In this document: one piece after another, positions 50,472 to 64,000 of the stretch
Position numbering within the stretch: the first letter of the stretch is position 1
How the letters are laid out: each line of letters begins with the position of its first letter
Made by a program: the position numbers and the translations under genes
NCBI GenBank assembly: GCA_037013685.1
Contig: CM072886.1
Coordinates: 67,718,433 to 67,782,432, forward strand
Length of the DNA: 64,000 nt
Reading direction: 5' to 3'
Source of the DNA: Acridotheres tristis
Lineage: Eukaryota > Chordata > Aves > Passeriformes > Sturnidae
The notes under the pieces: model-generated
Database searches by the model: none
Told to the model about the DNA's origin: nothing
What the model saw: the letters and a program-made list of their open reading frames with translations, nothing else

Positions 50472-53400
50472 ACTTTCCACATTTGCAGACAGGAGTCTTT
50501 GTAGCCGTCTGCAAAGAACTCTGAATGCTGTAGTGGTTTCAGGCTATCTTTGCAATCCTGTTCTAATTTAATAAGATTAATGGCAGAAAATTAGTCAAGA
50601 CAAGCGTTTGCCTGTTTCGTTTACCCTGCTGTAGTTCAAATTATAGGCGGGAAGTGTTTCCCCCAAGTACTTCTTAATTAGTAATAGGCAGAAGGGAAAG
50701 CAAAAGAAAAAAAAGTATCCTTACAGGGGAAAAATATTTGTAGCTCTGAGGCTTTCCTGTTAGTACAAAGGACGAATTTGAATGATTCAGAGGACTGTAT
50801 AAATATAATTTGAAATTTCTTCCTTGAAAAGAAATGTAAGAGGAAAAAGCCACACAAGGTAGATAAACTTCCATGAATACTTTACAGTCCATTTCAGAGA
50901 GAGAATCAGTCTTATTGCAGCTGTACATTTCATTAGTTACAAAAATGTAGTAAAGTTTCTCTCTCTCTTGTTTTGGCTAGAAGACATAGTCCTGACATGT
51001 GCTAATGACTGGCTAGGACAGAATATTATGTTATGTTCTTGGAAAGACTTTTTAGGCTGTCCTGGATTTTCAGCTGTACAAGTTAATGTGAATTGTTAGG
51101 AAGACAAAAAACCTAAAAAAATAAAATCAATATTTTTTGTTGGTTGATGAGGCAGCCAGGATCTCTTTTTTCCTGTTCTCTAGTGCAGTATCACGATGTG
51201 ACAGCTAAGGTTTTACATTTTCGACTTTCCCTGACAAAGCACAAAGTAGGGATGGTTAAGAGCCCCTGCACACGTGCCCAGTTTTCTCAGATGTGGTATG
51301 AGCTCTGCCAACTTTTGTTTGCCATGGCATCTATCCTGGGCATTTACTCCATCATTTCATCAATTTTGAAAGGCGGGTTGTTCAGCAGTACTGGGAAGCT
51401 GTGCCATTGCTTATAGCAGTGGAAAAGGCTGCTAGAAATCTCCCAGGTAAGTTTTTGAGGTTCAAAAATTTCAGAATACCTGAAATCCTGCAAAAAAACC
51501 CCAGAAACCTCAGATAACTCAACCAAACTTTAAGAAACTGTAACAGGAAGAAAGCAGCCATCCTTGTGGGAAGTTGTTTAGCTATTACACTCTGGTGCAT
51601 TGGTTCTCAGGTGCCTCATAAATTGTAAAGTAACAGATCAATGGGACTCACCACTGGGGTCTCACAATGCTAAAGGGAGGGTTTTTCTGCCAGGCTACTC
51701 CCTGAAGGAGATACATTCAAACTGGAGGAGGTGGGAGTAGAAATTCCTTGGGGCTTTCAAAGAAAGGTTACCAGACAGCCAAGGAGGGCCTGTGTGTGCT
51801 GCAAAAGCATGGGTCAGGCTGACACCTGGAAAAACTATGGAGATTCTTAACAGAATTTCCTAAACCCTGAGGAATATTTTACATCTAATGCAATTTGAAA
51901 GATGAGCAATGGCTACAGGATGAGTAGTGGGTGTGTTGTAATGTTATTCTCACCTTGGGAGCAGGGGGAAAGAATGGCTTTATCTGAACAGGCTACATGC
52001 AAAATGTTCAGAGTTCACTGTCCAAATTATCAGCAACAAAATTATCATCCCCACTTAAAATGTCAATTCAGTCCCCATATGTATCGTTATTTATATATCA
52101 CCTGTAAACGGCTTATGGAATTAAAAATTTATTCACAGGAAAGAAAAACTTCAGAGGAGCCAGGGGGACTAGAAACCCAAGCCCCCATTTCTAAAGCAAT
52201 TTGTGTTCCTAAAAATCCATATTACTAGGTGTCATGTCAGTTCTTATATAATTTTTGCAAATTACTGTTATTGATTAGGAATAAAAAAAGGTAACTATGC
52301 CTTCATACACACAATACCTGCTCTACTTCACATTTGGAGTTATGCTGTGAAGTTTTTCTGAGAGACCGGATTGTGACTGATTCAATCCAAATACTGACTG
52401 CATTAAACATGAATGATACACAGTCTACCATATGGAGCCATATACGAGCAAAAAGATTAAATGAACAGGACACAAAATTTTGAGTGTTAGGAACAACTAA
52501 ATCTAAAGTAATTCTTTAATATTCCCTCTATAACAGAAGCTATTAATAAAAGTACTTTCACTTTTATTTCTGGCCCTATTATTTTCTTTAGGTTTTCTTG
52601 AGGACTTAACTTACTTTTTGAAAAACACATGCTGATTTGTCACCCCTTGGGAAGTGCTGAGACTTCTTAGACTAACACCAAAGCAGAGAGTTCAGTTTTG
52701 AACTAAGGGATAAATTTAGTGACATCAAAAGAAAACATAAAAAATGATGTGGGGAACATCTGCAAATAAAGATATTCAGCCAGGTACTGACCTTTACATA
52801 TCAGCCTCTAATTGTAGGTAATCAAAATTTTAAAAATTGGCAAAGTTGTTCACCAACATTCATTGTTGCTTTGACAAATAATAATAGACAGGGACATGGC
52901 AGTTCTCAAAATCACTAGAATTCTTACTCATATGGAGCAGTTGAATCTGCAGCATTTTCCTATCCATTCTTACTCGGTAGAATTGGCTTATAAACACAAG
53001 AAACAAAACTATAAAAAGAGAAGAAAAATTAAGAAAGACAAAGCAATTATTAGAGCCCCTTTATCCTCTCAAACCTCACTACTGTTACAGTATATGGGAC
53101 AATGTGTGATCATAGGGACATCTTGCAATCAAGAAATGTGAAAAACATGGAGAGAAGCTTATTCCCCAAACTGAGCTTTTGGGTCAGAAATACTGTTTAT
53201 ACGGTCTCTCTCTCCCTCATCAGAATTTCTTTTTCTGGAAGTTGATGCCAAAAATTGAAACCAGACTAAAAACTCATTGAGGAGAAAATGTTATTACCTC
53301 CCCAGCCACCCACTGGCTGTTCAAATAATATTGTATATATCTGTGCACTTCTGCATATTTATTGAATTTGTCAAGTTTTTGTTCCCAAGTAAAACTTATT

Positions 53401-54229
53401 GGCCCTGTCAAAAGTTCACCAGCTGCACAAGTGACTTTGATGGCCTGAGGAACAGCCCTGGCGCTAGCGTCATGGAAGAGCCTGTGGCTTTCCTCTCCCT
53501 TTTCCAGCTGAGATTGGTATGTTGATGCATGGGGCCCAGAGAAGATACAGAAGGAGGGAAATTGAAAAAATAATAAACAATAAAAATATAAATTACAGAA
53601 AGCGCTCACCAAGCCATCCTGGTTTTATTATACGGCCTTGGGAAGGAATTTTGTATTTTCAATCAAACTATGTGGAATATGCATTGTAAACATTCTGCAC
53701 CCACTGCTCAACATTTCTACGGCTTAGTAGGAGAAGAGCTGATAGGAATGTAGAGTGGTTTGCTACATAAGCCGTGTAGTGTGGCTGATGGGCTGCCACC
53801 TGGAAAGAACAGGGCTGGTAGGTGTCACCTCTTCAGATAGCAGAGGATGGGAGCAGGACTGTGGGATCTGGGGCACAAAGCAGAGAACTGGGCAGAAAAG
53901 CCCCTCTTGCAGGAAGGTGATGATGTTAGCACCCTGGTACTAATGTCTTTGGAGGGGCTTCCCTACCCCAAGACAGGGAGAACAAAGAATTAAGACTTTG
54001 ATACAAAAATTAAGATTAACCCATCTACCTTTTAAACTTATGATCTAGAGGGCAACACTAGACATATCTGCTGTGGCAGTAATTCATGCATGGAAGGTCT
54101 TCTATGTTACAAATAGAAAGTGAGGGAAGGGAAATGAAGAATGTAGACAAAAATACTCTGTTTTGTCACAGCAAATGTGAGAAGCTAGAAATGTTCAACC
54201 TGTGGCTATTCTCTCATCCTCATACTTAC

Positions 54230-54348
54230 ACAATGGTTTTCCCAATGTGCTTAAATGACTTCTCCACAAATTCACGGACACTGTGGACCTCCCCAGTGGC
54301 TATGACAAAGTCCTCAGGCTCATCCGTTTGCAACATCAACCACATGGC
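54230..54348 (-). CDS. GMDS: GMDS coding exon (probably antepenultimate), GDP-mannose 4,6-dehydratase
   Basis: GMDS converts GDP-D-mannose to GDP-4-keto-6-deoxy-D-mannose, the first step of cytosolic de novo GDP-L-fucose synthesis. It is an NADP-dependent extended short-chain dehydrogenase/reductase. On the minus strand this exon encodes 39 complete codons plus two bases, starting [14 protein letters not shown] and continuing through [17 protein letters not shown] to HIGKTI. I recognise this as the GMD family C-terminal substrate-binding region; the Tyr-x-x-x-Lys catalytic motif lies in earlier exons outside the window. The acceptor reads TTATCTTTCTGCAG/GCC and the donor ATTGT/GTAAGT, both strong. 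The two leftover bases (GT) are completed to Val by the first base of the exon at 45183, so the phases match. Compared with human GMDS as I recall it, only two residues differ (T in LQTDEP, K in SFKHIG). The reading frame open upstream of the acceptor is intronic. Confidence 0.96.
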
Positions 54349-57300
54349 CTGCAGAAAGATAAACAAAGTCAGATTCAGTGCACATGTAAGTGGCCTCTTT
54401 GGTACATGATATTGTATTACTGCATTTTTGATTTGGAAATAACCACACCTACACACACATACCCCAAGCTGGGGAAATTAGCACTTTCTTTACACAGTGG
54501 CTATTAACCAGTTCAATGCAACTCTGAAAAGAGTTCCATTATTTCTTATTACAGAAAACAATGCTGTATTTGATTTTCAATTTGTTTCACAGCAGGATTT
54601 TCTGCAGGGGAGACTTTAATATGTTTACTTTTGAGCACTGAGACTTGGTTTAGTGCTCATGAGCATAGATTCACTTGTTTAAAGCACTGCATGAATTGAC
54701 ATCGATATGGGGAAAAGAGCAAAATTTTGTAATGTTTCAGTCCAGAATGCTGTTCTCTGTCTGCTACAGAATGATGTCAAACACACTGAAGCATGAAAAT
54801 ACAGATCCTTTTAGCTGTTTCTTCTGCCACATTTGCTTTGGCTAAGCTGAGATTTTAATTAAGAGTAAGTATTTAAAAAGGTATTTAACCAAGTTAATCC
54901 GGTTTCCCTGCTGAATAAGCGTTGAATGTTACATATTAAAGTACTGTAGAAGAAACTTTTGACACAGGAACAGAGAAAACCCTGGTGGAAAAGCAACACA
55001 ACCATTAACATCAGTTTCAGAGGACTGTTCAAGCAGCAAGAGTTTTGCAGTATCTTTTGAAGCAAAACTTCATCGGATTGTCAACATATTTGCATTTCAT
55101 GGGACCAGCTTTTAATTCCCACAGCAATGGCTTTCACAGAGTCCTCTCCCACAAACAAGTAATGATGGGTGGGTGCCATCTCAGAGGGCTGACTAGCTAA
55201 GTCAGCACGAAAGCTGGAAAGCAGATGGAAAAGAGGTATTCAAAGACATGTGTGACTGGTCTGAGATATCCCTGCAGGTACATTTCAATTTTCTGATGTG
55301 CAAGGCAGTGCTCTAGTGACTGGACTATTTGACTGCATAGGAGCTGTAGGTATACAGAATAATTATTACTTTAGATCAATCAAATGATGCAAACACTTCA
55401 TTTCCTTTGGAGAGGAAAAGGGAATACCTGTATGGCATGATCCTCGTTTAATAAATAACCAGGAAAGGGAAACAAAATAATTCAACTCTCTCTCCATATG
55501 GTAAAAAGGACTGTCATCCTCTCACATTGTAATCCATGATGCTATGTGCATTGACCTCTTCGCATCAGCTTTAAAGAAAACAACTTTAGTAGGTCCCTTG
55601 ATGGTAGTGGATACTCTGCAAATCAGATTAATAAAAGCTTTGGGATAGCTCAGTTTCTCTTGGTAAATACCACTTGAAATATTCAGCTTTTCCTCTCTAT
55701 TCGCAATAAATCAGTGTCCTGCATAGCGAGGCAATACATTCCACTTAAATGGTTCTAGGTGCGAGCCGTTTTTCTTTACAGTTATTATTTTATGCATCTT
55801 CCAAAGTTTTTCCAAGATTTTATTAACATGATCCTTTTGAACCTTTTTACTTCTTGAACGTGCATGGAAGGCTTGGTTTTGGGCAACTGCTGTGTAAGTC
55901 CTTGACACAAATTATAAATTGTGCTTTAGGGAGATGACCTGCTGGGCAGGACAATGGCAGCAACTTTATTTTTCCTTTCCAGGATTGAACATCCTAGCCG
56001 ATGACGCAGAAATACCCAACCGGCTGATGAAAATCATCTTGTGGGGAGGAGATGTCTTAACTTGTATCTCTCATATGAGCTTTTTTGGAACATTGGGGTT
56101 TCCCTGCTGATTTGAGAGGTCACCATAAATCACCAACTCCTGTTTCTTCATGACTGAACAAGGTTGCAAGATTCACAGTAGCAGCAGCTGCACAGAAAGG
56201 TAAAAGGAGTATCTAAAATAAGTGGTTGATAATTTTGGTTCTCCCAGCCCAGTTCCTGATTTCACAGACCTTCAGGCTTCCTTAAGCAGTCTAGCTGAAA
56301 ACAACACACTTCCTTGTACGAGAGGGCACTATTTGGGCAAATAAGGATTTCCAACATTAGACAATCAGTCAGTCAGGGGCAGTGGTTCTCCTCTCAACTT
56401 TGGTGGATGTTTGCTGTACGTAATGAACTCCTTTTCTTGCCTTGACACTGTAGTGTCAGTTACCCTGGAGAGAGAGATGCTACAACAAAACCTCATTTAT
56501 TGGTAAAAATCCCCCCTTACCCAAAAATGCTACACTGGTTGACTGAATATGCAATTTAGCATAAGCATCTGCTATTTACTATGACTGTTGGTAAAATAAT
56601 GTTAATATATCTAAGCAGAAGCAGGATCAGACTTCCAACAATTTTTTGCCACCCCTTTACTTTTGAACACCTCAGTTTGTAATTCCTTTTACACAGTTTC
56701 AGTGCAGATACTTATGCCAAGACATTCAACAATCCAGCAAGTATTTAAAGCATTTACGCATTACTTTTCATATTAATATGAAATAGAGTTGAAAGTTTCT
56801 CTTTGCTGTAAAACACACCCTACACTGAAGAAGGCAGTGCAAAATGCTAACAAAAAAACAGCCTTTGAGAGTGGGCCCAATGAGGTTTTATGCATTTGAA
56901 TTTATCAGCTCTTGTCTACCATTTCAAAAAGCAAGCAATCACTGTCTTAGCAATGCAACTTAAACTGCAATAAATTTCAACAGGATCAACTTAGAAATGA
57001 TCAAACAATGCAGACAGAGTTGCTAAAAGTGATTTTTGCTTCAAATCCTACCAGGAAAGAATGTTTAGATTAACGGTTACTTGAGAATCTATCACTGTGG
57101 GTTCTTTTATTTTTTTCTGGCATTCACAATTGCTGGCACTTAGAGTTACCTCAATCCAATGAGGTCTGAAAAAAATTAACATGCTAAAAATTACAAAGCA
57201 AGTGATAGCTCTGTTTTGCTTTGAAGAAAGTGACCAAATGCTGTTGCTTTGCATGGGTCTGCATTTGCAGTCTGTAAAAAAATGCCAAGGCAAGCCAGAA

Positions 57301-60300
57301 GAGAAAAAAAAAATTAACAAGTTCTACAGTCAAAATTATATTTCCTCAGGTACAGCCCATCACAACCAATAAGACATCCATGTACAGGCAGTAGCTATAT
57401 CCTTTCCCTACCTCAAGTGCCAGGAATGTGATTCTCCTCACATCAGAGTAATAAAGGTCCTTGACCTATGAATTTCTAGGCATTTCCTTTAAGAAGGCAT
57501 ATTGTACCAGACTTGAGGCTGAGAACGAGAGGAAAGGGGGTGATACAGCTCCAGGTTTATTTGTCATTACTGAATGGCTTACTGGTTTTAACAGAGGGGA
57601 AAAGCTTTGTTTAAATTTCCACTGAAAGTAATTAATGGTTATTGACTGGCAAATGAAGAACAGGTGACACTCTGAATTAGAAGATAAATGATCTCATGTT
57701 CTAGCGTGATAATGGGTTAGTAATTGCTACAAAGCCTCAGACTAGTGCGTCCCATCATAATGCTAGATCATGTCCAGAACACAAAGGCCTCTGTGTGAGA
57801 GGTATTCAGCCGTTCACCTCCTGATCCAGCTGCAGAGTGATTTGCTCCATTTATTCTCTGATGGACTGCACAACTGAGGCAAAAGTTCACCCATTCTCAC
57901 CTTCCTGTTCACATGCTGAACCACATGACCCATGACATGGCTGAACTGGGATAAAAACATTGCCCAGCTTTGGCTCTTAGCTATCTTTTAACCATCACAA
58001 GGTCGTATATTTTAGGAATTTTTCTTGTGCAGGAATTGAGAATTGTGGATTTTCCTGTATTTCTTTGTACAGGCTCCTTTGGATGGGCCGAGGGCAAGTA
58101 AAGAAATTACCTGTGCTCAGTTCTGCCACCCTCTGCCTAATTTTTTGCTCAGTCCAGATAACAAAATATGGGTAGATATTGAAAAAGAGGAGAAAACTAC
58201 CATGGACAAAATTCAGGCTTTGACTCTCTTAGAGTAAGACTCTTCCCTTAATGGCAAAAGTAACAAAACATATTTTTCATATTTGAATTCTTTTTGGCTC
58301 TGGTCTAGCAAGTCACAAAGTCTAAAGGCATTTCTATGTCATTTATTTTTAAAGACACAAACCTAACAGGAGACACGTAGCTAGTCTAGCAAGCAGACAC
58401 ACTTTTATGATTATGTGGACTAGGATATCTGTTCTGCATGCCTGAACTCCAGCCTCTGCCAAAATCTTTCCTCTTTCATCTTTTCCCTCTACCCTTTTCT
58501 CTGTATAAACCCCTGCCAGTAGTAAGCACGATTTTCAAGCAACGTATCCAAAACATGAAATAGTCTTCTCCCTGCCTAAATTTCTTTGCTTATGCAGTGT
58601 TTGCACCTGGGCTAGTAAACGGGAAAACCCAAGTTTGACTAACAAAACCCCCATACAGACACATTTTGTGCATGCCACTGCCACTACGCTTGTGATGTGT
58701 CTGCGTGTCTCGGGAATCTAGAGTATGTTGTAGATGTGTTTCACCATTAACTTCCAGTCTAGCATCCCAGTAAGAAAACATTTATTAACTGGGCTGTCAT
58801 CCATGGATAACAAAGACCCGGTAGCTGAGGTTATGTTTAACTCCATATATTTGAGACTTTTTTTTCACTGTCGGCTCTCACACCTTGTATAGTTAAAATG
58901 GGCTCATAATTACGTATCTTCCTATTCAAGAGCAAAAATAAATCCGACTTTTTAAGATTTTAAAGTACAGCTGATGATACAGCTCTAGAAATAAAAGACA
59001 TCTTTTTTCAAAAGAATAAGTATAAAGCCTTTTCATATGTCTCATCCAGTTCAAGACCCAAAACAGATATGACTGAACAGGTCCCAGAATGGGATAAATA
59101 GGAAATGTTCCTGTTGGTACTAATTACTATTGCCTTGCACTGCTACATGGCAATTTTTTCCAAGACCTATACTGTAAAAAAAAACACTTCTGTAAATATT
59201 CCTAGGTGTTATGCAGAGAAATTCTGACTTTGTATTTGCCACACCTGGAGAAAAAAAATCCAAACCGAATCAGTAATGTTTACTTTAGGAGATGGAACAG
59301 ATAGCTGCAGCCTGATGCATGGCGCATTGTCTGTGAGTTTCAGAGGCAAAGAAGCAGAGGCTGGTGAATGTCTAGCTCTACTTACTTATCACTGTGGAAG
59401 GAATGGGTTACCTCAAGGCTGTCAACAATCAGGGACCAATTTCTGACTAAGTCAGGAAACATCACCACCTGGAGAGACCCAACAGTACATTATCACCATT
59501 TATAGAAATTCTGTCTTTCTGGTATTCCATACTCTATTGTCTTGAAGCAGGCAGATGCATTCAGTGGGTTGGATATGGTACTCTAGTGATCCCAAACACA
59601 GCTATCCTGCTGGGGTCACCACTGAGAAGGAGAATTGAGCATTTTGGGCCAAAGCATGATGAGCCTTTACAGGGATGTGGGAGCAAAGGAGAGCTTTCTG
59701 CCCATATGGCGAGCACAAAGGCCTGGCATGACTGCTGTTCCTGTGTGCATCATGAGGCACTGTTCCATTTGTGCCACAAAAAAGAGGGCTATTGTAGCAC
59801 CTCCCTCCCTGCATTGTCCCAGCTCAACTGCACTGACATTGATAGAGGCTGCTTGGCATCTCCCGTGCTGAGGACGTGTGGAGATGCTGTGCCCACGCAC
59901 TTCCTGCCTGCCTGGGATGCGAAGCAGTTCCAGATGCCATCACCCAGCTCCTCCTGACACAGCCCAGCTGACTGGCTGTGGTTTCTCAAGCTGCTACACA
60001 ACTGACCACAATTGATGATCGTGTCTTAGAAAAGTGAGACAGGACATTGACTCAGAGCTCTGAACCCAAACTGACTCCCAGTTTATCTATTTACTCACTT
60101 TTGAAGGGGCAGAGAAGGAAGAAAAGGTGCTACACTGAGTCACCCACATCTGATTGACTTCTGCAACTGTTAAGAGTGGGTGCGTCCTGGGTGTACCTGG
60201 TAGGCATCAGAGTGTGTTATATAAGGAGATTATATAAAGACACAGTGAGATTTACATATAATACACAACAGAAGGGGAAAAAAAAATTCTTACATGTTTT

Positions 60301-63300
60301 GCACACAACAGGGGCATAGCACACATGGCTGAAAAACACCAGTGGAGCTGAAGTGCAGCACAGAAGTGTTGTGATCAGAGTAAATTGTAAGCTGCCTCTG
60401 TCTGACAGGCATCACACAAAAGTGTTGGGCATGATCCCATGCTCCCTGGCACAATGGGAGTTCAGTCTAGAGTAATGACTACTGCTTTAGTACTTGTTTC
60501 TGACAATGTTATAGGTCAAGGCAAGCATGGCAGGGGGACTCTTGCCAAAGAAAACCGCAGGGATGTGCTGCCAGGCATGCCGATACTCCCAAGAAGCCAG
60601 TGACAGCAGGAATATGGGAGTATGCATAGTCAATGTACTACTATGGTTTTTTCCCCCTAAATTACAACTCTTCTTGATAATCTACTTAAAAAGCAAGGGT
60701 GCACACCCAATAAGTAAGAACTTTACTGGGCTGTCACAGTTTGTATTTGAAAGGCAAACATAAGTTCAGGATTAAAGTCATTGTCTATCATTGCAATTGG
60801 TGACTTTTCACATGCTCAACCATTTCTCAAAACCTCCAGCAAAAGAGCTATTTCCCAAGAAGGGCAGGACACATGCCTCTTCCTTTCCTCTAAAGAGTCA
60901 TCATCCTGTTTTGTCAGATTATCAAAAATCACAGTGTTGGTGCAAGATCTGATGCCCAAGGAACCTCCATTCATGGAAAAATCCTTCTGAACACCATTCA
61001 ACTATCTATCAGATCTCATCAGTTTAAATACATTTTGATATGCTTCTTCCTTAACTGTGTAATGCTGAACATAAGGACTCCAAAGTCTGTGTACAAAGTT
61101 TTTCCTTCAGCTGTGTCTTTTCTGCTCATGCAGAGGAGACATTGAGTATTTATGACATGGCAGCTGCTTCCATTCAGAAGAGCGACATTTGCAAACCATA
61201 GACATCGCTGACACAAAAAATATAAAATGGGAACAGATTTGAGATGAAAACATTTTCGTCTGAGAGAAAGAACACATCATTTGATAAGAAGCAATGGAAA
61301 ATTTACCTTAAGAATCCCAAGAAAGTAAACAAACAGCATGTCTCCCAGCAGATAGTACGAGATAAGGACTCATTTTATAAACTTTCTCAGAAATTTTCAA
61401 AGTTACAGTTGAGAAATTTCCACAGAAGCAATTTGAAGCATGCTTGCTGATTTAGTAAAATTCTATGGTTTGGCTCTAGAGGTTAACTTGTGTTCAGGTC
61501 CATGATTTTTCCTTTCAAGTTGAAAGAATATAGTTGATACATTGAAAGATAATAATCCAACAATTATAAAGTTACTAAGATAATAAAATACCTGATAATC
61601 TTTGTGGACCATCTCAAATGAAAACAATATCAATTTCTTTTGAAACAAAAGCCCTCACATCTGTAGGAAATACTAGGAAATACTGTCTAACTTCTCTCTT
61701 GTAAGTAGATAGGCCAATTGTTTTACGGATCTCAGGGAGGACTCGTGAAACTTTAGTAGGCAGTTCTATTAATAAAAACCACAAGAATTATAATCCAGAT
61801 AAACCTTAAAGGTCAACCTTCCCTGTTAATGCAACATGATGTTTCTCACATGGACCTTGGGTGAACACAAAGTTCTCATTGTGTTATCAAAAACTAGTTT
61901 ACTCCTTCTTTTTTTCCCTGTGTCACTGAATGTCAAAATATTGTTCTTTCAATATGTGGAAGTATTTGTATACAGTTTTATAACTGATCTTTAGTTGCTA
62001 GCTGGAGGCAAAAAAGAAACAGTAAAGCTGCTTGTTGAGAAACCTCAACCAACAATGAAAATTAATATAGTCCTTTTTTCCTGCCAAAAATTTTTGAACA
62101 GAGTTTTAGGTCCACAATGGTTTGTTTATTCTTCAAATGGTTAGATTGGAAGTGACATGTGTGACACAAAGTAAATTAATGAAAAAATACAGAAAGGATG
62201 CAAATATGCTCTGTTTTATTCATTTTAATTTTAGAGGATATTGTCGCAATTGCTAACAAAGAGCTTCCTTAAATTCTGTTTAAGGGAAAAGGGAAAGAAA
62301 TTCAAAGCTAAAGAGAGGGGAAAAAAAAAAAGAAAAATCCGAATTGCAGAAAATATAGGAGAGTTTTAACCACTCGGATTTGAATTGCACAGACAAGACT
62401 ATAGAACAAATACATGTTTCCCAGGCTCCACCTAGCAGACAATTCGGAAAGATATTTGACCCGCTTTCCCCTCCCTTTTTACCCTTCCAGAATTAATTTT
62501 CCCTGCTATTTTTATATTAATGTAAGACAAAATACCTCTTCACAAAGAGGCAGACTCCCATTTGACAGGATTACTCACCACTAAAGTAAAGGGTTGTACC
62601 CAGGTTGCGGTGAGGGCAGAGAAGTCTTAGGGACCCATGCCAGGAAGGGCTGGCTGGGGCCATGATCTAACCACAAGAAAACACACGAGGCTTTCAAGCC
62701 AAGTACTGGCATGTTCACTGGAGCAAAACTATCAGCCTCAGAATAATGATCACAATGTAGATATTGATCACAAAGTGTTTACAGTGCAACATTTGACTAT
62801 AAAAAGATCCTGGTTCCTGCTTCTAACACCTGTTTACCTCCTATTTCTTTCCTGGATTGCTTAAACACTTACAGTTAAGCAAGCACAAGCTGACTCGTGC
62901 TCCTTTTGATGGAGGTCAGAGGAATAGCATGATGTATGGGCCAAAGTACCACTGATCTCCACAGAAACAAAAATGCTGTTACCCATACCACGACTCAGAA
63001 AATTATTTTCTCTTTCCAAATCTTCTTTTCCTTTCCTCCCATCTGTCAAAACTGCCTCTGCAGCTTGCTAGCTTCTCTAGGTTTATAGGTCTGGCCAGTG
63101 CATGTCCAGTAACGGGCCCTGACTCAGGTTAAGCCACTGGTTGTACTGTGAAAAAATTGCTAAGAGCAGCAGAGAACTGCCAGAGCACAGGCAGATAGGC
63201 TCAGAGATAATAAAGCAGCACTTCATAATGTTTATACGTGTTTGAGGGTATAATTGGGAAGGAAGAAGAGCAATCCTTTAAGATAGCATGAGTTACAAAG

Positions 63301-64000
63301 CAAGAGCACTGAAATAAAATTTATGAACAGTGTTATTGAAAAAAAATGCAGGGAGAAAGAGTGAGTTAATAACATAAAATCAACCTGAAATTTATTTCAT
63401 AATTTGCATTTTCCCTTCAAATTTCCAGAGTTCTTGCTTCACACTTTTGAACTTCATGCATTTTCTCTTCAGACTGCTATGAGTTTCCAAAGCTGTTACA
63501 TTCCTGAATATTAATCTAAAATAACTGAAATGTTAATTTACTCCTCTTGAGAAAAATACTATAGATTTGGTTTGTAAAAATTAGAATCATTGTCTGAATA
63601 ATCTGTGTCAATAAAGAGCCTGTTATCTTAAACACAACACTGAACTTCACTTTTTGATTTTATTCCAGATTTCAGTGCACTGGAGTTGGAAGAAAGATTC
63701 CCACCATTGTTATTTAAGATACAGTGATAAAATTGCACATCGGGCACTGTTTTACTAACTATAAAAAGTAAAAAGTCACCTGAAAAGAGAGAAAAAGGAT
63801 GCTTAAGTAATGTCATTCCTGGTACAATGGATTTTTTTTTCTTTGCCTTTACCAGAACATTTCAGGTGACAACATTTGGGAATTTGATGCTAAATTCTCT
63901 TGGCCGAGTACAGACTGAGACAAGAGCACGACTTTGATGCCTCAGGGAGCCGGTAATGCAATACAGAGGGATTTATTTTCTTTTTTATTTTTACCTCATG
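54349..64000 (-). other. GMDS: GMDS upstream intron, partial (at least 9.65 kb)
   Basis: This stretch precedes the exon at 54348 on the minus strand and ends there with a good polypyrimidine tract and CAG acceptor. The upstream coding exon, which should end in the family sequence HAKDYVE, was not found by eye, so the intron probably continues past the window edge. The sequence is AT-rich and has no recognisable CR1, long microsatellite or RNA gene. A somewhat GC-richer stretch at 59580-59990 carries overlapping chance ORFs on both strands (up to 123 codons) without a recognisable domain. Confidence 0.75.

Larger units (their letters stand above)
45184..54229 (-). other. GMDS: GMDS intron between the two recognised exons (9,046 nt)
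   Basis: The intron is bounded by a consensus GTAAGT donor at its minus-strand 5' end (54229) and a TTTACAG acceptor at its 3' end (45184). It is AT-rich unique sequence with no recognisable transposon. Contents worth naming are a GC- and CpG-richer block near 47221-47745, a 13-nt SOX-type inverted repeat at 48074-48086, (CAAA)n-like sequence around 50078-50110 and a T/G-only tract at 50420-50471. The short ORFs on both strands, such as one at 47045-47485 on plus and one at 53274-53612 on minus, resemble no family I know and look like chance frames. Confidence 0.9.

Noticed and set aside
59586..59957. 123-codon plus-strand ORF rich in Cys and His
   Set aside because: No regular zinc-finger spacing, and three other overlapping ORFs occupy the same stretch. 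It looks like chance in a GC-richer patch.
60421..60460. Weak resemblance of the minus strand to the missing upstream GMDS exon (WDHAQ versus WGHAK)
   Set aside because: Flanking residues do not match the family and no donor follows, so this is coincidence.
1..64000. CRISPR arrays, tRNA or rRNA genes, bacterial operons, endogenous retrovirus
   Set aside because: No regularly spaced repeats, cloverleaf, rRNA landmarks, Shine-Dalgarno-led ORF series or LTR/gag/pol signatures were seen.

Overview
The window looks like vertebrate, most probably avian, nuclear DNA. It has long AT-rich non-coding stretches, no dense array of long ORFs, GT-AG splice sites, and CR1 LINE copies ending in the bird/reptile-type ATTCTATGAT tail. 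Nothing bacterial, plasmid-like or phage-like was seen.

The only protein-coding gene I can support is GMDS (GDP-mannose 4,6-dehydratase), read from the minus strand. Two consecutive coding exons are present. One, at 54230-54348, is 119 nt, starts in phase 0 and ends two bases into a codon. The other, at 45087-45183, is 97 nt, completes that codon and ends in phase 0. Together they encode 72 residues of the C-terminal substrate-binding part of the enzyme, around residues 258-329 of a protein of about 372. They are separated by a 9,046-nt intron. By eye I find neither the preceding exon (it should lie above 54348) nor the final coding exon (it should lie below 45087). The window therefore appears to hold at least 9.65 kb of the upstream intron, one whole intron, and at least 45 kb of the last intron.

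Layout by region: 1-45086 is last-intron sequence with two 5'-truncated CR1 copies (4928-5954 and 30418-31144), a short CR1 tail (23250-23316), several low-complexity tracts and some candidate regulatory segments. 45087-45183 is the penultimate coding exon. 45184-54229 is the intron between the two exons. 54230-54348 is the upstream exon. 54349-64000 is upstream intron. Recognisable transposon sequence totals only about 1.8 kb, roughly 3%. In mammals GMDS lies beside the FOXC1/FOXF2/FOXQ1 cluster, and its introns are known to be a plausible home for long-range enhancers. CpG-rich and motif-dense intronic islands are therefore the most interesting leads here. They are inferences from sequence without alignment. 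I did not find a new protein system, and the many short ORFs look like chance reading frames.
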